Positions 7,357 through 16,440 are shown, counted from the stretch's first letter. The stretch: 64,000 bases of DNA from CAVTWY01 sp963738615 (GCA_963738615.1 CAVTXI010000004.1:930001-994000), one strand, 5' to 3'. Notes: generated by a model not told the origin, from the letters alone. A program made the numbers and translations.

Positions 7357-8403
7357 ATGTGGAGCATTACGAACAACACGCCCTTTGCCGCCGAGCGCTG
7401 CTGGGTTCGTGACCGCGAGGGTGCCGAGGTCTGGCTGGTCGCCGTCAAGGCGACCTTCCTCATCGCCAACGACGGGTCGCTGCGCGTGGCCGAATTGCAG
7501 GCGCCGGTGTGCGTGGCGCCGGTCTATCACGGCAAGCCCGGCGCCTCCAGCCTGCTGTACGACTCGGACCTGCACTACACCAAGCTCAACACCGACATCG
7601 TGGTGAACGGCCATGCGTACGCGCCGGGTGGCCGTCCGGCTGCGAAAGTCGTCGTCAGGCTGCGCGTGGCCAATGTCGACAAGTCGCTGGCGGTCTTCGG
7701 CGAGCGAACGTGGAAGCGAACGGCGCTAGGCCTGTCGCCGAGCGAGCCCTTGCCGTTCGACAAGCTTCCGCTCGTCTATGAGCGTGCCTTCGGCGGCCAC
7801 GACCCTGGGGCGCCGCATGCGGCCTGGGATGTCCGCAACCCTGTCGGCACCGGCTACGCGCTTCACGGCCACGATGCGGCTGGGCGCCCGGTACCCAACG
7901 TCGAGCGGCGCGACGCTCTGATCAGAAGCTGGGACGACCGCCCGGACCCGGTCGGCTACGGCCCGATCGCGGCGCATTGGGACTCGCGCGCACAGTACGC
8001 GGGCACCTGCGACGAGGCCTGGATGCGCGATCGCCAGCCGCTGCTGCCCGAGGACTTCGACGATCGCTACTACCAGTGCGCCCCGCCCGACCAGCAGACC
8101 CGCGGCTTCCTCCTCGGCGGCGAGTCGGTCGTTCTCGACAATCTGACACCCGGCGGCCTGCTGAGCTTTCGCCTGCCGCGCCTGACGATCGGCTTCAAGA
8201 CTGACTTCGAGGACGGCAGTAGCGAGCGCCACGCCGGCAAGCTGCACACGGTGATCCTCGAGCCCGACGTGCCACGCGTGATGATGGTCTGGCACACGCA
8301 GTTGCCCTGCCATCACAAGGTGCTCAAGCTCAGGACCACGCACCTGACGCTGAAGCGCCGTGTCCTCGACGGCGGCTCGCGCATTGCGGGCGCGACGGTG
8401 TGA
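7357..8403 (+). CDS. DUF2169 protein, T6SS effector adaptor/chaperone type
   Basis: About 348 residues of the DUF2169 family. The family start is visible (MW-I-N-TPFAAER-WVRD--GAEVW-VAVKATF), followed by KLNTDIVVNGHAYAP, the FGERTW region and LPLVYERAFGGHD. DUF2169 proteins accompany PAAR-like effectors of type VI secretion and are thought to help load them. The start is put at 7357 because homology begins there; ATG 7309 is possible. It is the first gene of a tightly packed four- or five-gene run: its stop overlaps the next start by 4 bp. Confidence 0.85.
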   Translation: MWSITNNTPFAAERCWVRDREGAEVWLVAVKATFLIANDGSLRVAELQAPVCVAPVYHGKPGASSLLYDSDLHYTKLNTDIVVNGHAYAPGGRPAAKVVVRLRVANVDKSLAVFGERTWKRTALGLSPSEPLPFDKLPLVYERAFGGHDPGAPHAAWDVRNPVGTGYALHGHDAAGRPVPNVERRDALIRSWDDRPDPVGYGPIAAHWDSRAQYAGTCDEAWMRDRQPLLPEDFDDRYYQCAPPDQQTRGFLLGGESVVLDNLTPGGLLSFRLPRLTIGFKTDFEDGSSERHAGKLHTVILEPDVPRVMMVWHTQLPCHHKVLKLRTTHLTLKRRVLDGGSRIAGATV

Positions 8404-9479
8404 GCGCCGCGGACTTGCGCGGCACCGACATCGTCGTGGTCGGCCTCGGCGCGGCCACGGCGATCGGCCAGAGCGCTGCCGCGACGGCCGCCGCTGCGCG
8501 CGCCGGCATCTCCGGCTTCACAGACCACCCGTACATGATCGATGCGCGCGGCGAGCCGTTCTGTGTCGCCATGGCGCCGTGGCTGCCCGCGGACATGGCC
8601 TGCGAACGGCGCATGGCCGAGCTCGCCGGCCTCGCCGCACAGGAGGCGATGGGCGTTGTCGCGTCCGTGCCCAATGTCGAGAGCGTCGGCGCGGTCGTCG
8701 GCCTGCCGTCCCCGCGTCCCGGGCTGCAGTCCAGCCTGCCCGCGCGCCTGGGCGAGGATCTGTCGGGCGTGGTGGTCAACGGCATCAGCATCGGCCAGAT
8801 GCAGTCGCTGAGCCTCGGCAACAGCGCCGGGTTGATGGCGATCGGGGCAGCCTGCCGCGACCTGCGCGAAGGCAGCGCGGCTTTCGTGCTGGCGGGCGGC
8901 GTGGACAGCCACATCGACCCGGACACGCTGGAGTGGCTGGACGCGCGCGAGCGCCTTCACATACCGACCAACGCCTGGGGCTTCATGCCAGGCGAAGCCG
9001 CCGCCTTCTGCGTGCTCTGCACGGCCGCGACGGCTGCGCGCCACGCGTTGCCGGTGCTCGGCAAGATCGCCGCAGTCGCCACCGCGATCGAGGCGAATCG
9101 CATCTACACCGAGACCATCTGTCTGGGCAAGGGACTGACGCAGGCCGTGCGACGCGTGCTCGGCTTCGTTCCGCAGGGCGAACGGATCGACGCCACGCTG
9201 TGCGACCAGAACGGCGAGGCCTACCGAGCCGACGAGTTCGGCTTCACGCTTGCGCGCACGTCGGAGGCCTTCGCCGACCCGGGCGACTTCGACGCACCGG
9301 CGGATTGCTGGGGCAACGTCGGCGCGGCGTCGGGACCATTGTTCCTCGTGCTGGCCGCGATGGCGGCGCGGAAGACCTTCGCGCGGGGTCCGCGCACGCT
9401 CCTGTGGACCAGCTCCGAGAGCGGCGAGCGCTGCGCACTGCTGTTTGAAGCGGATCCGGCCTGGCTCGGGACGCGCTGA
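8400..9479 (+). CDS. Ketoacyl-synthase-like pseudoenzyme of the T6SS module
   Basis: 359 residues with a thiolase/ketoacyl-synthase fold pattern: VVVGLGAATAIG at the N-terminus, LAGGVDSHIDPDTLEWL in the middle and WGNVGAASGPLFLV near the end. Where true synthases have the nucleophile Cys (TACSSS) this protein has Asn141 (LGNSAG). Where they have the active-site His (NIGH) it has Ala309 (NVGA). It is therefore probably a structural or binding protein, not an enzyme. Such proteins occur beside DUF2169 and PAAR-like genes. The start GTG 8400 overlaps the previous stop; its own stop overlaps the next ATG by one base. Confidence 0.75.
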   Translation: MSAADLRGTDIVVVGLGAATAIGQSAAATAAAARAGISGFTDHPYMIDARGEPFCVAMAPWLPADMACERRMAELAGLAAQEAMGVVASVPNVESVGAVVGLPSPRPGLQSSLPARLGEDLSGVVVNGISIGQMQSLSLGNSAGLMAIGAACRDLREGSAAFVLAGGVDSHIDPDTLEWLDARERLHIPTNAWGFMPGEAAAFCVLCTAATAARHALPVLGKIAAVATAIEANRIYTETICLGKGLTQAVRRVLGFVPQGERIDATLCDQNGEAYRADEFGFTLARTSEAFADPGDFDAPADCWGNVGAASGPLFLVLAAMAARKTFARGPRTLLWTSSESGERCALLFEADPAWLGTR

Positions 9480-10480
9480 TGGCCGTCACCATTCACGTCA
9501 ACGGCAAGGCGAACTCGCTCGCTCACAAGGGCTGCGCGGGCATCACCAAGTCGACGGTGCCGGATGTCTGCAAGACGCCGTCGCCCGGCGGGCCGGTGCC
9601 GATCCCCTATCCGATCATCGTGTCGATGTCGAGCAGCCTGAAGAACGGCACGACGACGGTCACGGTGGACGGCGGTAACCCGGCCGCGATCAAGGGCTCC
9701 GAGTACGGCACGTGCTCCGGCGACGAGGCCGGCACGGCGGGCGGCGTCAAGTCCAGCACCAACATGAAGGAGGCGACCTGGATCCTCTATTCGTTCAACG
9801 TCAAGCTGGACGGCGCGAACGCCTGCCGCCTGAGCGACAAGATGATGATGAACCACGGCAACTCGGCGTGCCTGGGCGGCACGCTGCACGCGGACGTGCC
9901 CATCCTCGAGAGCTGCGACGAGGCCGGCCTGCAGAAGCTGGCGCAGGCGTGCAACGACGCGATCAACTGCAGTCCGAAGGACGGCGGACCCTGTCCGGAC
10001 AAAGCGCCCAGCGGCAACGCGTCGTCAAACCCCGGCGGCTCCGACTGCACGACGCTCGGGACCAAGAAGCACAAGTGCTGCGAGGAGTCGATCAAGAAGC
10101 ACGCCGAGGACCATCCGGAGTGCGGGTTCCGCTCCGAGGTTGTGTTCCCCGAAGGCGCCGACAAAAACAACGCGAAGGAGGCCGCCGCGAAAGCCTACGA
10201 TGAGAAGAAGCAGTCGTACGTCGATCGCGGCCGCACCGAGGCGCAGGCCAAGGGCTATTGCAAGCGGGACAAGGTCTATATGAAGGCGCTCTATGAGAAC
10301 GGCGGCGCGAAGTTCATTGCCGACGTGCTGCAGGGCGACCCGGCGACGGCCGCGTTCGACTTCAAGTTCAACTGCAACGGCAAGAAGAAACTGAATCAAG
10401 ATCAGCTGGACAAATACGATGAACACACTGGCCTGGTGCCGACGCAGATCTACGCGGACGGCGGCAAGTGCAACTGTTGA
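9479..10480 (+). CDS. PAAR-like (DUF4150) T6SS effector with predicted nuclease C-terminus
   Basis: 333 residues. Residues 1-130 are a DUF4150/PAAR-like tip domain (SLAHKGCAGITKSTVPDVCKT, GGPVPIPYP, KGSEYGTCSGDEAGT). A Cys- and Gly-rich linker covers about 140-205. The tail is likely the toxin: DFKF near residue 290 followed by Q-LDKY resembles the D-x-K ... Q-xx-Y pattern of restriction-endonuclease-fold toxins, with many Cys nearby. The PAAR-like domain would sit on a VgrG spike, but no vgrG is present in the element, so it must use a resident T6SS. The toxin assignment is my inference. Confidence 0.78.
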   Translation: MAVTIHVNGKANSLAHKGCAGITKSTVPDVCKTPSPGGPVPIPYPIIVSMSSSLKNGTTTVTVDGGNPAAIKGSEYGTCSGDEAGTAGGVKSSTNMKEATWILYSFNVKLDGANACRLSDKMMMNHGNSACLGGTLHADVPILESCDEAGLQKLAQACNDAINCSPKDGGPCPDKAPSGNASSNPGGSDCTTLGTKKHKCCEESIKKHAEDHPECGFRSEVVFPEGADKNNAKEAAAKAYDEKKQSYVDRGRTEAQAKGYCKRDKVYMKALYENGGAKFIADVLQGDPATAAFDFKFNCNGKKKLNQDQLDKYDEHTGLVPTQIYADGGKCNC

Positions 10481-10503
10481 GACGACCGCTGGAGCCCTGA
10501 ACG

Positions 10504-11421
10504 ATGGAAGGTTCGATGCTGATACGCAGTGACGATGGCGATCCCCTGGTCCGGGAAAGCCTATTGGTCGCCTTTTTCGCGAAACGGCCCTTCGCCGGCA
10601 TGGTGGAAGGGGCCGCGGCCTGCTTCGACCAGTACCTGAAGATGATCCCGCAGGAGGCTCTGAAGTGGTCGCTGATCGGCAGCACCGCGTCAACGCAAAT
10701 GGCCGCGACCACGAAGGACATCGCCCGCTGCCGCGCCTTGCTGACGGTGTCGACGGCAAAGCAGAAGGACGTGCACTTCGATCTGCTCGGTCCGGAGAAG
10801 TGGTGTCCGGGCTACCAAGTCATAGTCGCGGGCCGGAAGCAGCCCATCAAGCGCGGCTTCTCCGACCAGACGAACGGGTTCGAACTCCTGTTTCCCGTCG
10901 AGTTCCTCGCGTTGTACGGCGAGGATGCGTTCGTCGCCGTCGTCGCGAAGATGGCCGAACTGCTGCAGTGCGACTCCGGACACGCGGGCATCGCGCTGGT
11001 GCCCGGCGCACCCGCTGACTTCTCAAAGGCGGCGTCCCACATGGCGCCTCGCCTGTTCCGCAGCCATGGCCTGGACATCGGACAGACAAGGTTCGTCGTC
11101 AGCTCGCTCGGCAACCGCAGTCGCGGCGCACGCTGGCTGACGATGCTCTCGAACGCCCTCGTCGACGAACTGGGCGGCCTCGCCACGCTACAGGGCAAGC
11201 TGGCGGATGGTGTCGAACTCGTCGCCCGGCGGCACGGCGTCCTGCTGCGCGCGGGACACGGCCCCGAGATCGGCAACGTCAACCGGCAGCAGACCACGCC
11301 GCTGGTCGCGTCGGTGGCCCGCGCGATCGAAGGCGTAACGCGCTTCAACGAGCGGGGCATGCTGCAGTTCTTCGGCAACGACCCCGAAAAGCTGCACCTG
11401 TGGGAACGCCGCTTCTGGTAG
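10504..11421 (+). CDS. DUF3396 type VI immunity-like protein
   Basis: 305-residue cytosolic protein without signal peptide or membrane segments. Features match the DUF3396 (type VI immunity family) proteins: an N-terminal ESLLVAFFAKRPF segment, a central LLFPVEFLALYG block and a C-terminal ARGARWLTMLSNALVDELGG region. Proteins of this group are encoded directly after PAAR-like effectors and neutralise them. The gene follows the effector by 23 bp, so it is the prime candidate for its antidote. Confidence 0.72.
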   Translation: MEGSMLIRSDDGDPLVRESLLVAFFAKRPFAGMVEGAAACFDQYLKMIPQEALKWSLIGSTASTQMAATTKDIARCRALLTVSTAKQKDVHFDLLGPEKWCPGYQVIVAGRKQPIKRGFSDQTNGFELLFPVEFLALYGEDAFVAVVAKMAELLQCDSGHAGIALVPGAPADFSKAASHMAPRLFRSHGLDIGQTRFVVSSLGNRSRGARWLTMLSNALVDELGGLATLQGKLADGVELVARRHGVLLRAGHGPEIGNVNRQQTTPLVASVARAIEGVTRFNERGMLQFFGNDPEKLHLWERRFW

Positions 11422-11423
11422 CG

Positions 11424-12200
11424 ATGCTGTACACACCCTATTCGCTGCCGTATGCAGTGTGGGTCCAGCCCGGGCTGGCACGGGGTACCCACGATGTCTC
11501 GGTGCGCGTCGTGATGGCCGCCACGGCCACGCCCGCCAACGTCCGCGCGCTACACGCGACGGTGCTGCCCTTCCTGTTGACGCTCGATGTGGGCACGTGG
11601 GCGGGCCCGGGGATCCCACCGTGGCAGTCCACCATCGAGGATTGGCGCGACCCGTGGATCGACGCCACCGCGATCGAGTGGACTCTGGGAACCGTCACCT
11701 GCGACCCGCGCGCCTGGGTCGCCTTGGCGCAGATGCTTTCGATCGACCACGCGCGGCATCCGATTACGCGCATCGACTTTGCCGACGCGCGGCAGCCTGA
11801 CGAGCTCGTCGAGGTGCAGCAGGGACGGTCCCACCTCAACCCCTATCCACCTCACTGGTCCGGCATTGACTTCGCGTTGGACCTCAAGACCGAGCTCGCC
11901 GACGACTTCACGGTCTGCGTGAGCTTCGCGCGGCCGTTGTCCCGCGACGAACAGGCGCGCGTGCGTGAGGCCTTCTCCGGCTGGGCGCCCGGGCTGATCC
12001 AAGGGGCATGGGGCGTCGCGCCGGTGCCGCCGGATAGCTGCACCGGGCTGCCAGACCCGGACCCGCTGTTCGTGGACCACGAGGTCGAGTGGATCATTCG
12101 CCACTTCCGGGCACACACCGGCGCCATCGAGGGGCTGGTCAACGTGGTGGCCGCACTCTCCCACGAGGTGGTCCGGGTCACAGGGTTTCGCATCGAGTAA
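11424..12200 (+). CDS. Uncharacterised protein at the end of the T6SS module, possible second immunity protein
   Basis: 258 residues, soluble, start at ATG 11424 two bases after the DUF3396 stop, so clearly part of the same transcript. It has alternating hydrophobic strands and an acidic character (DFALDLKTELADDFTVCVSFARPLS), but I recognise no family. Position suggests a second immunity protein or a modifier of the effector. An upstream in-frame GTG at 11400 overlaps the previous gene. Confidence 0.6.
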   Translation: MLYTPYSLPYAVWVQPGLARGTHDVSVRVVMAATATPANVRALHATVLPFLLTLDVGTWAGPGIPPWQSTIEDWRDPWIDATAIEWTLGTVTCDPRAWVALAQMLSIDHARHPITRIDFADARQPDELVEVQQGRSHLNPYPPHWSGIDFALDLKTELADDFTVCVSFARPLSRDEQARVREAFSGWAPGLIQGAWGVAPVPPDSCTGLPDPDPLFVDHEVEWIIRHFRAHTGAIEGLVNVVAALSHEVVRVTGFRIE

Positions 12201-12429
12201 GTTCAGCGCGCGCGCCGGGCCGCCGCGCACGACTCAGGTGCCCGATGCAGCGCGCCGTCCGATGTCAAACCATGAGCGGCCCGCGTGCTGCTGCACCCTG
12301 CACCAATCGAACACGGTGTGGTCTGCTCCGGGTTGCGGCTGCCGACCGATGGCTTGCACGGGTCGGTGCAAATGCCCGCCGTCAGTCTCAGGCGAGCCCG
12401 ATCAAGCCCGACCTTCACGCGCGCCCTCC

Positions 12430-13144
12430 TTAGCGTCTTGGGTCTCGAGCCAGAGGCAGCTTAATCACCAACCGCGTCCCCTTGCCCAGCAGGCTTTCGA
12501 CCTCGACCCGCCCACGAAGGGCCAACGCGCGCTCTCGAATCCCTGCCAAGCCGAGCCCGCCGGAATCGACCGCGTCGACCACGAAGCCTCGGCCGTCGTC
12601 TTCAACAACCAGCACGATGTGATCGCCTCCCGGCGCGCGAAGGGTGACGCGACATCGCTTGGCGCCGGCGTGCTTGACAACATTCGACAGCGCTTCCTGC
12701 AGCATCCTGTAGGCGGCGATCGAGACGGCATCTGGGATCGACGGCAACGGCTCGGCCACGAGCTCGAACCTGCAATGCCGATCGAGCTCGCCGAACGTTC
12801 GCACGGTTTCCTCCGCAGCGCCTGCAAGCCCGAGCGCGTCGATGATCTCGGGGCGCAGCTTGCGAACGATGGCTCGCGCCCTTGCGTACATCGTGTCGAC
12901 CAGCTCGACGATTCGCCTCGCGGCGTCGCGTGTCTCGGTGTGCCCCTGTTCCTCGGCGGCTGCCCTCGGCGAGCGCCGCGGCGACGGAGCGACCGCGTTC
13001 GCGCACTTCGGTCGCGGCGTCGCGCAGCGACAGCCAGTACATCGACGCGTTGCCTGCGATGAGCATCAGCGCCGTGGGCAGCAGCGCAAGCGCCAGCAGC
13101 CTCGACGCGATGCTCCATCGGCCAGGGTCGAACCACGGTTTCAT
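12430..13144 (-). pseudogene. Sensor histidine kinase remnant (NarX/UhpB type)
   Basis: The N-terminal part (from ATG 13144) has one membrane helix (LLALALLPTALMLIAGNAS) and a short sensor start. The reading frame then shifts by one near 12955-12970. The second frame carries LRPEIIDALGL, an N-box-like LQEALSNVVKHA and DDGRGF-V-GGLGLAGIRERA, the ATPase part of a UhpB/NarX-class kinase. The second membrane helix, HAMP region and phosphoacceptor H-box are missing between these parts, so an internal deletion has removed the catalytic histidine. Its start overlaps the stop of the substrate-binding-protein remnant (ATGA), a former operon. Confidence 0.75.
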
Positions 13145-13880
13145 GGTCGATCTCCCAAGGTGCGAGCGGCAGCGTCGATCACGATGTCGAGTGATCGCGC
13201 AACGCTGTCGTTGATCGCCACGCGCCAGTAGCGCGGGTATTGCGGCGCCGGCAGGCGCCCTTCTGAAACCAGCCCCAGCAGTTCGATGACGTGGGCGCTG
13301 ATGTCGTCGGCGCTCGCGAACGCCGACGCGAGCGTGCCGGCGTTGACGAGTGCTTCGGAGAAGCCGAACACCGGCTGGCGGCGCCGGTAGGTCGACTCGA
13401 GTAGCTCGCGCAGGCTGTCCGGCGTGTAGATCTCGCTGTCCGGGTTGATCAGGACCGCGTCAGCGGAGGCAAGGCGCAGCAAGTTGCGCGACAGGCCGAT
13501 CGCAGGGTCGTGCGGCTGGACGACTACCGACAGTCCGGATGGTTCAGCCGCGCTGCGGAGCAACGTCTCGAGCCAGCGCGAGTGCGCCGACGTGAGCGCC
13601 CCAACGGTGACCGGCCTTCGCATGACCGCGGCAATCGTGCGGATCTGATGCTCGGGGAACGCCTCGGCATAGACGGCCGTCACGCCGCGGGCCGGGCGGG
13701 CGGCTTGCTCGACAAGCTCGCTATAGGCCTGGCGCGAAACCAGGAGCGAGATCAAGGGCGCATCGAGCGGCAGATCGAGCGCCTGCCTCAACGCACGCGC
13801 ACCGATCGCGACGTAGGCCAGCGGGCTCGCTCGGCCGATCACGGCCGGCGAGATGGCGCTGTGCGTCGTGACGACGGGCC
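13141..13880 (-). pseudogene. ABC substrate-binding protein fragment
   Basis: Residues read as the C-terminal two thirds of an ABC_sub_bind-type periplasmic protein (from VVTTHSAISPAVIG to the end, including SVVVQPHDPAIGLSRNLLRLASADAVLINPDSEIY). The signal peptide and first lobe are gone. Upstream of about 13880 the frame is Arg-rich and instead overlaps a plus-strand fragment of a DUF499-type ATPase. Such binding proteins paired with a histidine kinase act as ligand sensors. Here both are truncated. Confidence 0.65.
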
Positions 13881-14187
13881 GCAACCAACCGGCGGCGGGG
13901 CGTCCAATGCGCAGCTTCCTGGAACCGCTTCGCCTGTACCGACGCCCTTGCGGCCCCGGCGCTATCACGGTGTCGCAACGCTCGACCCGCAACGTGTTGG
14001 GCGCGATGCAGGTCAGATTGCCAGTGAGGTTGTGGCGCATCTTGCTGGTTTGCTGGGCGCAACCGTCCAGGTGACGCTCGAAATTCATGCGGATGTCCCT
14101 GATGGCGTACCGGAGAGCGTGGTGCGCACCGTGACCGAGAACGCACGCACGCTGAAGTTCGATCAGCAGGGCTTTGAGGATTCGTGA
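13880..14187 (+). pseudogene. 3' fragment of a DUF499-family ATPase
   Basis: The last ~76 codons (RYHGVATLDPQRVGRDA, IASEVVAHLAGLLGA, TVTENARTLKFDQQGFE) are the typical C-terminus of large DUF499 AAA ATPases. These accompany an SNF2-like helicase and DUF1156 methyltransferase genes in defence-like islands. Nothing of the ATPase core remains. The helicase N-terminus from the same kind of system survives on the opposite strand at 14301-15458, so the two fragments are probably leftovers of one lost locus. Confidence 0.75.
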
Positions 14188-14300
14188 TTCGTGAGTGCCA
14201 CGGACCGGAAGTACGCCGTTGACTCAACGCCTGAACGGCACGTTGGGGGGGGACTGACCCGGGCCGAGCTTCGTGGCTACTTCGCCGGCTGCCGGGAAGG

Positions 14301-15458
14301 CTAGTGCAGCAGCGCGCGCAGCGACAGCTTCGTGCCGCTGCTGGCCGCGCTGTCGCCATCACCGGAAGGTGACGGCATCGTCGATCGTCCCGGCATCTTC
14401 GACAGCGCGAAGTCCAGCTTCAACGTCGTCTCGCCCGTAGCCGGGTCCTCGACGATCGCAGTGCCCAGCACCTGCCCGAGGCCGGATGCGTCCGGTGGCG
14501 GTTCGTACGAAGGGCAGCCAGGCGCGTGCCGGCACCCCGTCTCAGGCATCCGCTTGACGATGAAGCAATCGGTCGAGTCTGGAAGGCGCGCGACATACAT
14601 CTCGATGCCGCCATCGCGGCACATACACAAGGGCCGCTGGCGCGCGTCATAGGCCCCGGCCAGCGCCTGCATGAAACCCGGTTCCTCGGGCCGCCAGCGG
14701 CGGCCACGGATCAGCAGTTCGATGGCGTCGTTCACCGCACAGGTGGCGGAGAGTTTGTGCGCTTCGTCAAAGACGACGAGATCCCACCCCGCCTCGGGCC
14801 CCTGCAGCTTGGCCTGCACGTCCTCATTGCGCGAGAGCTTGTCGAGACGTGCGATGACCAGTGGTGTTTCAGAAAACCAGTTGCCCGTTCGCGCGGCTTC
14901 GAGCTTGTCGTTGGTGAGAATGTCGAACGGCAACTGGAAGCGGCGCCAGAGCTCGTCCTGCCATTGCTCGGCCAAGCTGCCGGGGCACACGACGAGGCAA
15001 CGCTGCAAGTCGCCGCGGGCGATGAGTTCCTTGATGAGGAGGCCGGCCATGATCGTCTTGCCGGCGCCCGGGTCATCGGCGAGCAGATAGCGCAGCGGCT
15101 GCCGGGGCAACATGGCTTCGTAGACTGCGGTAATCTGGTGCGGCAACGGCTCCACGAGTGACGTGTGCACCGCAAGCAGCGGATCGAAGAGGTGGGCGAG
15201 GCGGATCCGGTGCGCCTCCGAAACCAGACGGAACAGGTGGCCGTCACCGTCAAAGCTCCAGGGCCGCCCCGTGGCTACAAGTTCGAGACGGTTCTCGTCG
15301 TGACGGTAGAGCAGCTCGTTGCCGAGACGACCTTCAGCCGTCTTGTAGGTCAGCTCCAGTCCCTCGGATCCGAACCACTGCGCGCCAACGATGGTGACGA
15401 CGCCGTTCGGCACGACGCCGCGCACGGTAGCACCCGGGGTCAGCTCCTCGAGCTTCAT
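14301..15458 (-). pseudogene. Chimera: SNF2-type helicase N-terminus fused to a DUF1173 fragment
   Basis: 385-codon frame. Residues 1-245 are a helicase N-terminus with Walker A (ADDPGAGKTIMAGLLIKELI), the VVCPGSLAEQWQDEL motif and the DEAH box (VVFDEAHKLSA). Right after DEAH the sequence changes into DUF1173-like sequence (RPEEPGFMQALAGAYDARQR, MYVARLPDS, KRMPETGCRHAPGC-SYEPP, LKLDFALSK, KLSLRALLH) and stops. Helicase motifs III-VI and most of DUF1173 are missing, so neither half can work. The junction near 14735 keeps the frame open. A good Shine-Dalgarno (GGAGGG) precedes ATG 15458. Confidence 0.8.
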
Positions 15459-15526
15459 GCGCGGCCCTCCGTGGATGGCCGATTGCCAGCGCCAAGCACT
15501 CGGCTGCTGACGTTACGCAGCTTCAT
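15455..15526 (-). CDS. 23-codon leader ORF before the helicase fragment
   Basis: A short frame (ATG 15526) with its own GGAGGG site ends at a TGA that overlaps the helicase ATG. Its start region (GCTTCATGAGCCGCCCTCCGT on the plus strand) is a near copy of the helicase start region. It is either a translational coupling leader or the result of a small duplication; no homology is recognised. Confidence 0.25.
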   Translation of the reverse strand: MKLRNVSSRVLGAGNRPSTEGRA

Positions 15527-15590
15527 GAGCCGCCCTCCGTAGAAAGTGCAATTGTCATGCGCGGTCGGCGCGCCGGTTCTGAGGTCGACA

Positions 15591-16325
15591 TCATCGGTCT
15601 GCGGCAGAGAGGCGTGCTTCGCCCACTTCAGCCGGTACAGCCTTACGCGATGGACGTGAAGTCTTCTTCGGCACCTTCTCGAGCGCCTCCCAAAGCCGCT
15701 TCGCGTAGCCGATGCCCGCGAGCTTCACCGTCTCGGCCGTAAAGTGCGCGCACCACAGAACGGCCATGGCAAGCGCCGACATGAGCACGACGATGTGCGC
15801 AATGTCGAGGGTCGCGAGGTCGACGAATGGGTGCGCCACGACCAGTGCATTGGCGTGCAACAGCGTCGCCATCAGCGTGATCATGGCGACACCAAACCCT
15901 ACCCAGCGCGAACCATAGGCGTTGCGGTTGAACCCATAGGCCACGAGTTCCGTGAAGACGTACGGGAAGGCCTTGCGATCGTTCGTGAGCGGACGCAGAG
16001 CGTCCGCCGCCGCCGCGTAGGTTTGGTCCGCTTCAGCTGGGTCGCGATGCTCGGCCTCGGCGGTGGACAGATCGACCCCAAGCCGCGACGCCGCCAGATC
16101 GCGATAGCGAAGCTTCGTTTGCGGCGGAAGCGTTGCGTCGCGATGCCGCAGCAGGATGGTCGACGGCTGAGCACCCCACCGCTTGTAGAGGCGGTCTTGC
16201 GCGTGCTGACCCCACGTGCGAACGAAGCTGGAAAGCAAATACGGGCCACCGCATGCGGCGAGCACCGTACCGAACGCGACGATCATCGGATTCTTCGTGC
16301 CGTACAGCAGTGCGAGATAGAGCAC
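15591..16325 (-). CDS. Membrane protein divergent from a defence-type regulator, unknown function
   Basis: 244 residues from a GTG start (no in-frame ATG upstream). One hydrophobic segment lies at the N-terminus (about residues 2-35), a soluble middle (about 40-130) is rich in charged residues, and two membrane helices are near 142-165 and 178-200. A Lys/Arg-rich tail follows. I do not recognise the family. The layout resembles small membrane effectors of abortive-infection systems. The shared, repeat-containing promoter region with the WYL regulator suggests that the regulator represses this gene. Confidence 0.6.
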   Translation of the reverse strand: MLYLALLYGTKNPMIVAFGTVLAACGGPYLLSSFVRTWGQHAQDRLYKRWGAQPSTILLRHRDATLPPQTKLRYRDLAASRLGVDLSTAEAEHRDPAEADQTYAAAADALRPLTNDRKAFPYVFTELVAYGFNRNAYGSRWVGFGVAMITLMATLLHANALVVAHPFVDLATLDIAHIVVLMSALAMAVLWCAHFTAETVKLAGIGYAKRLWEALEKVPKKTSRPSRKAVPAEVGEARLSAADR

Positions 16326-16392
16326 CGCGGGGAGCTTTGCTGCACTCGAACCTCCCGGCGACGCTTGCGTGCGGCGCCAACCACCAGTACAG

Positions 16393-16437
16393 TAACTATA
16401 CGCATTGCTCTCGCGTGCGTCAACTAACTATACGCAT
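16393..16437. promoter_or_regulatory. Candidate operator: two TAACTATACGCAT direct repeats
   Basis: Perfect 13-bp copies at 16393-16405 and 16425-16437, 32 bp apart start to start (about three DNA turns). They lie between the divergent membrane-protein gene and the WYL regulator. The AT-rich repeats stand out from GC-rich surroundings. Autoregulation by the WYL protein is the likely use. Confidence 0.7.
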
Positions 16438-16440
16438 AGC

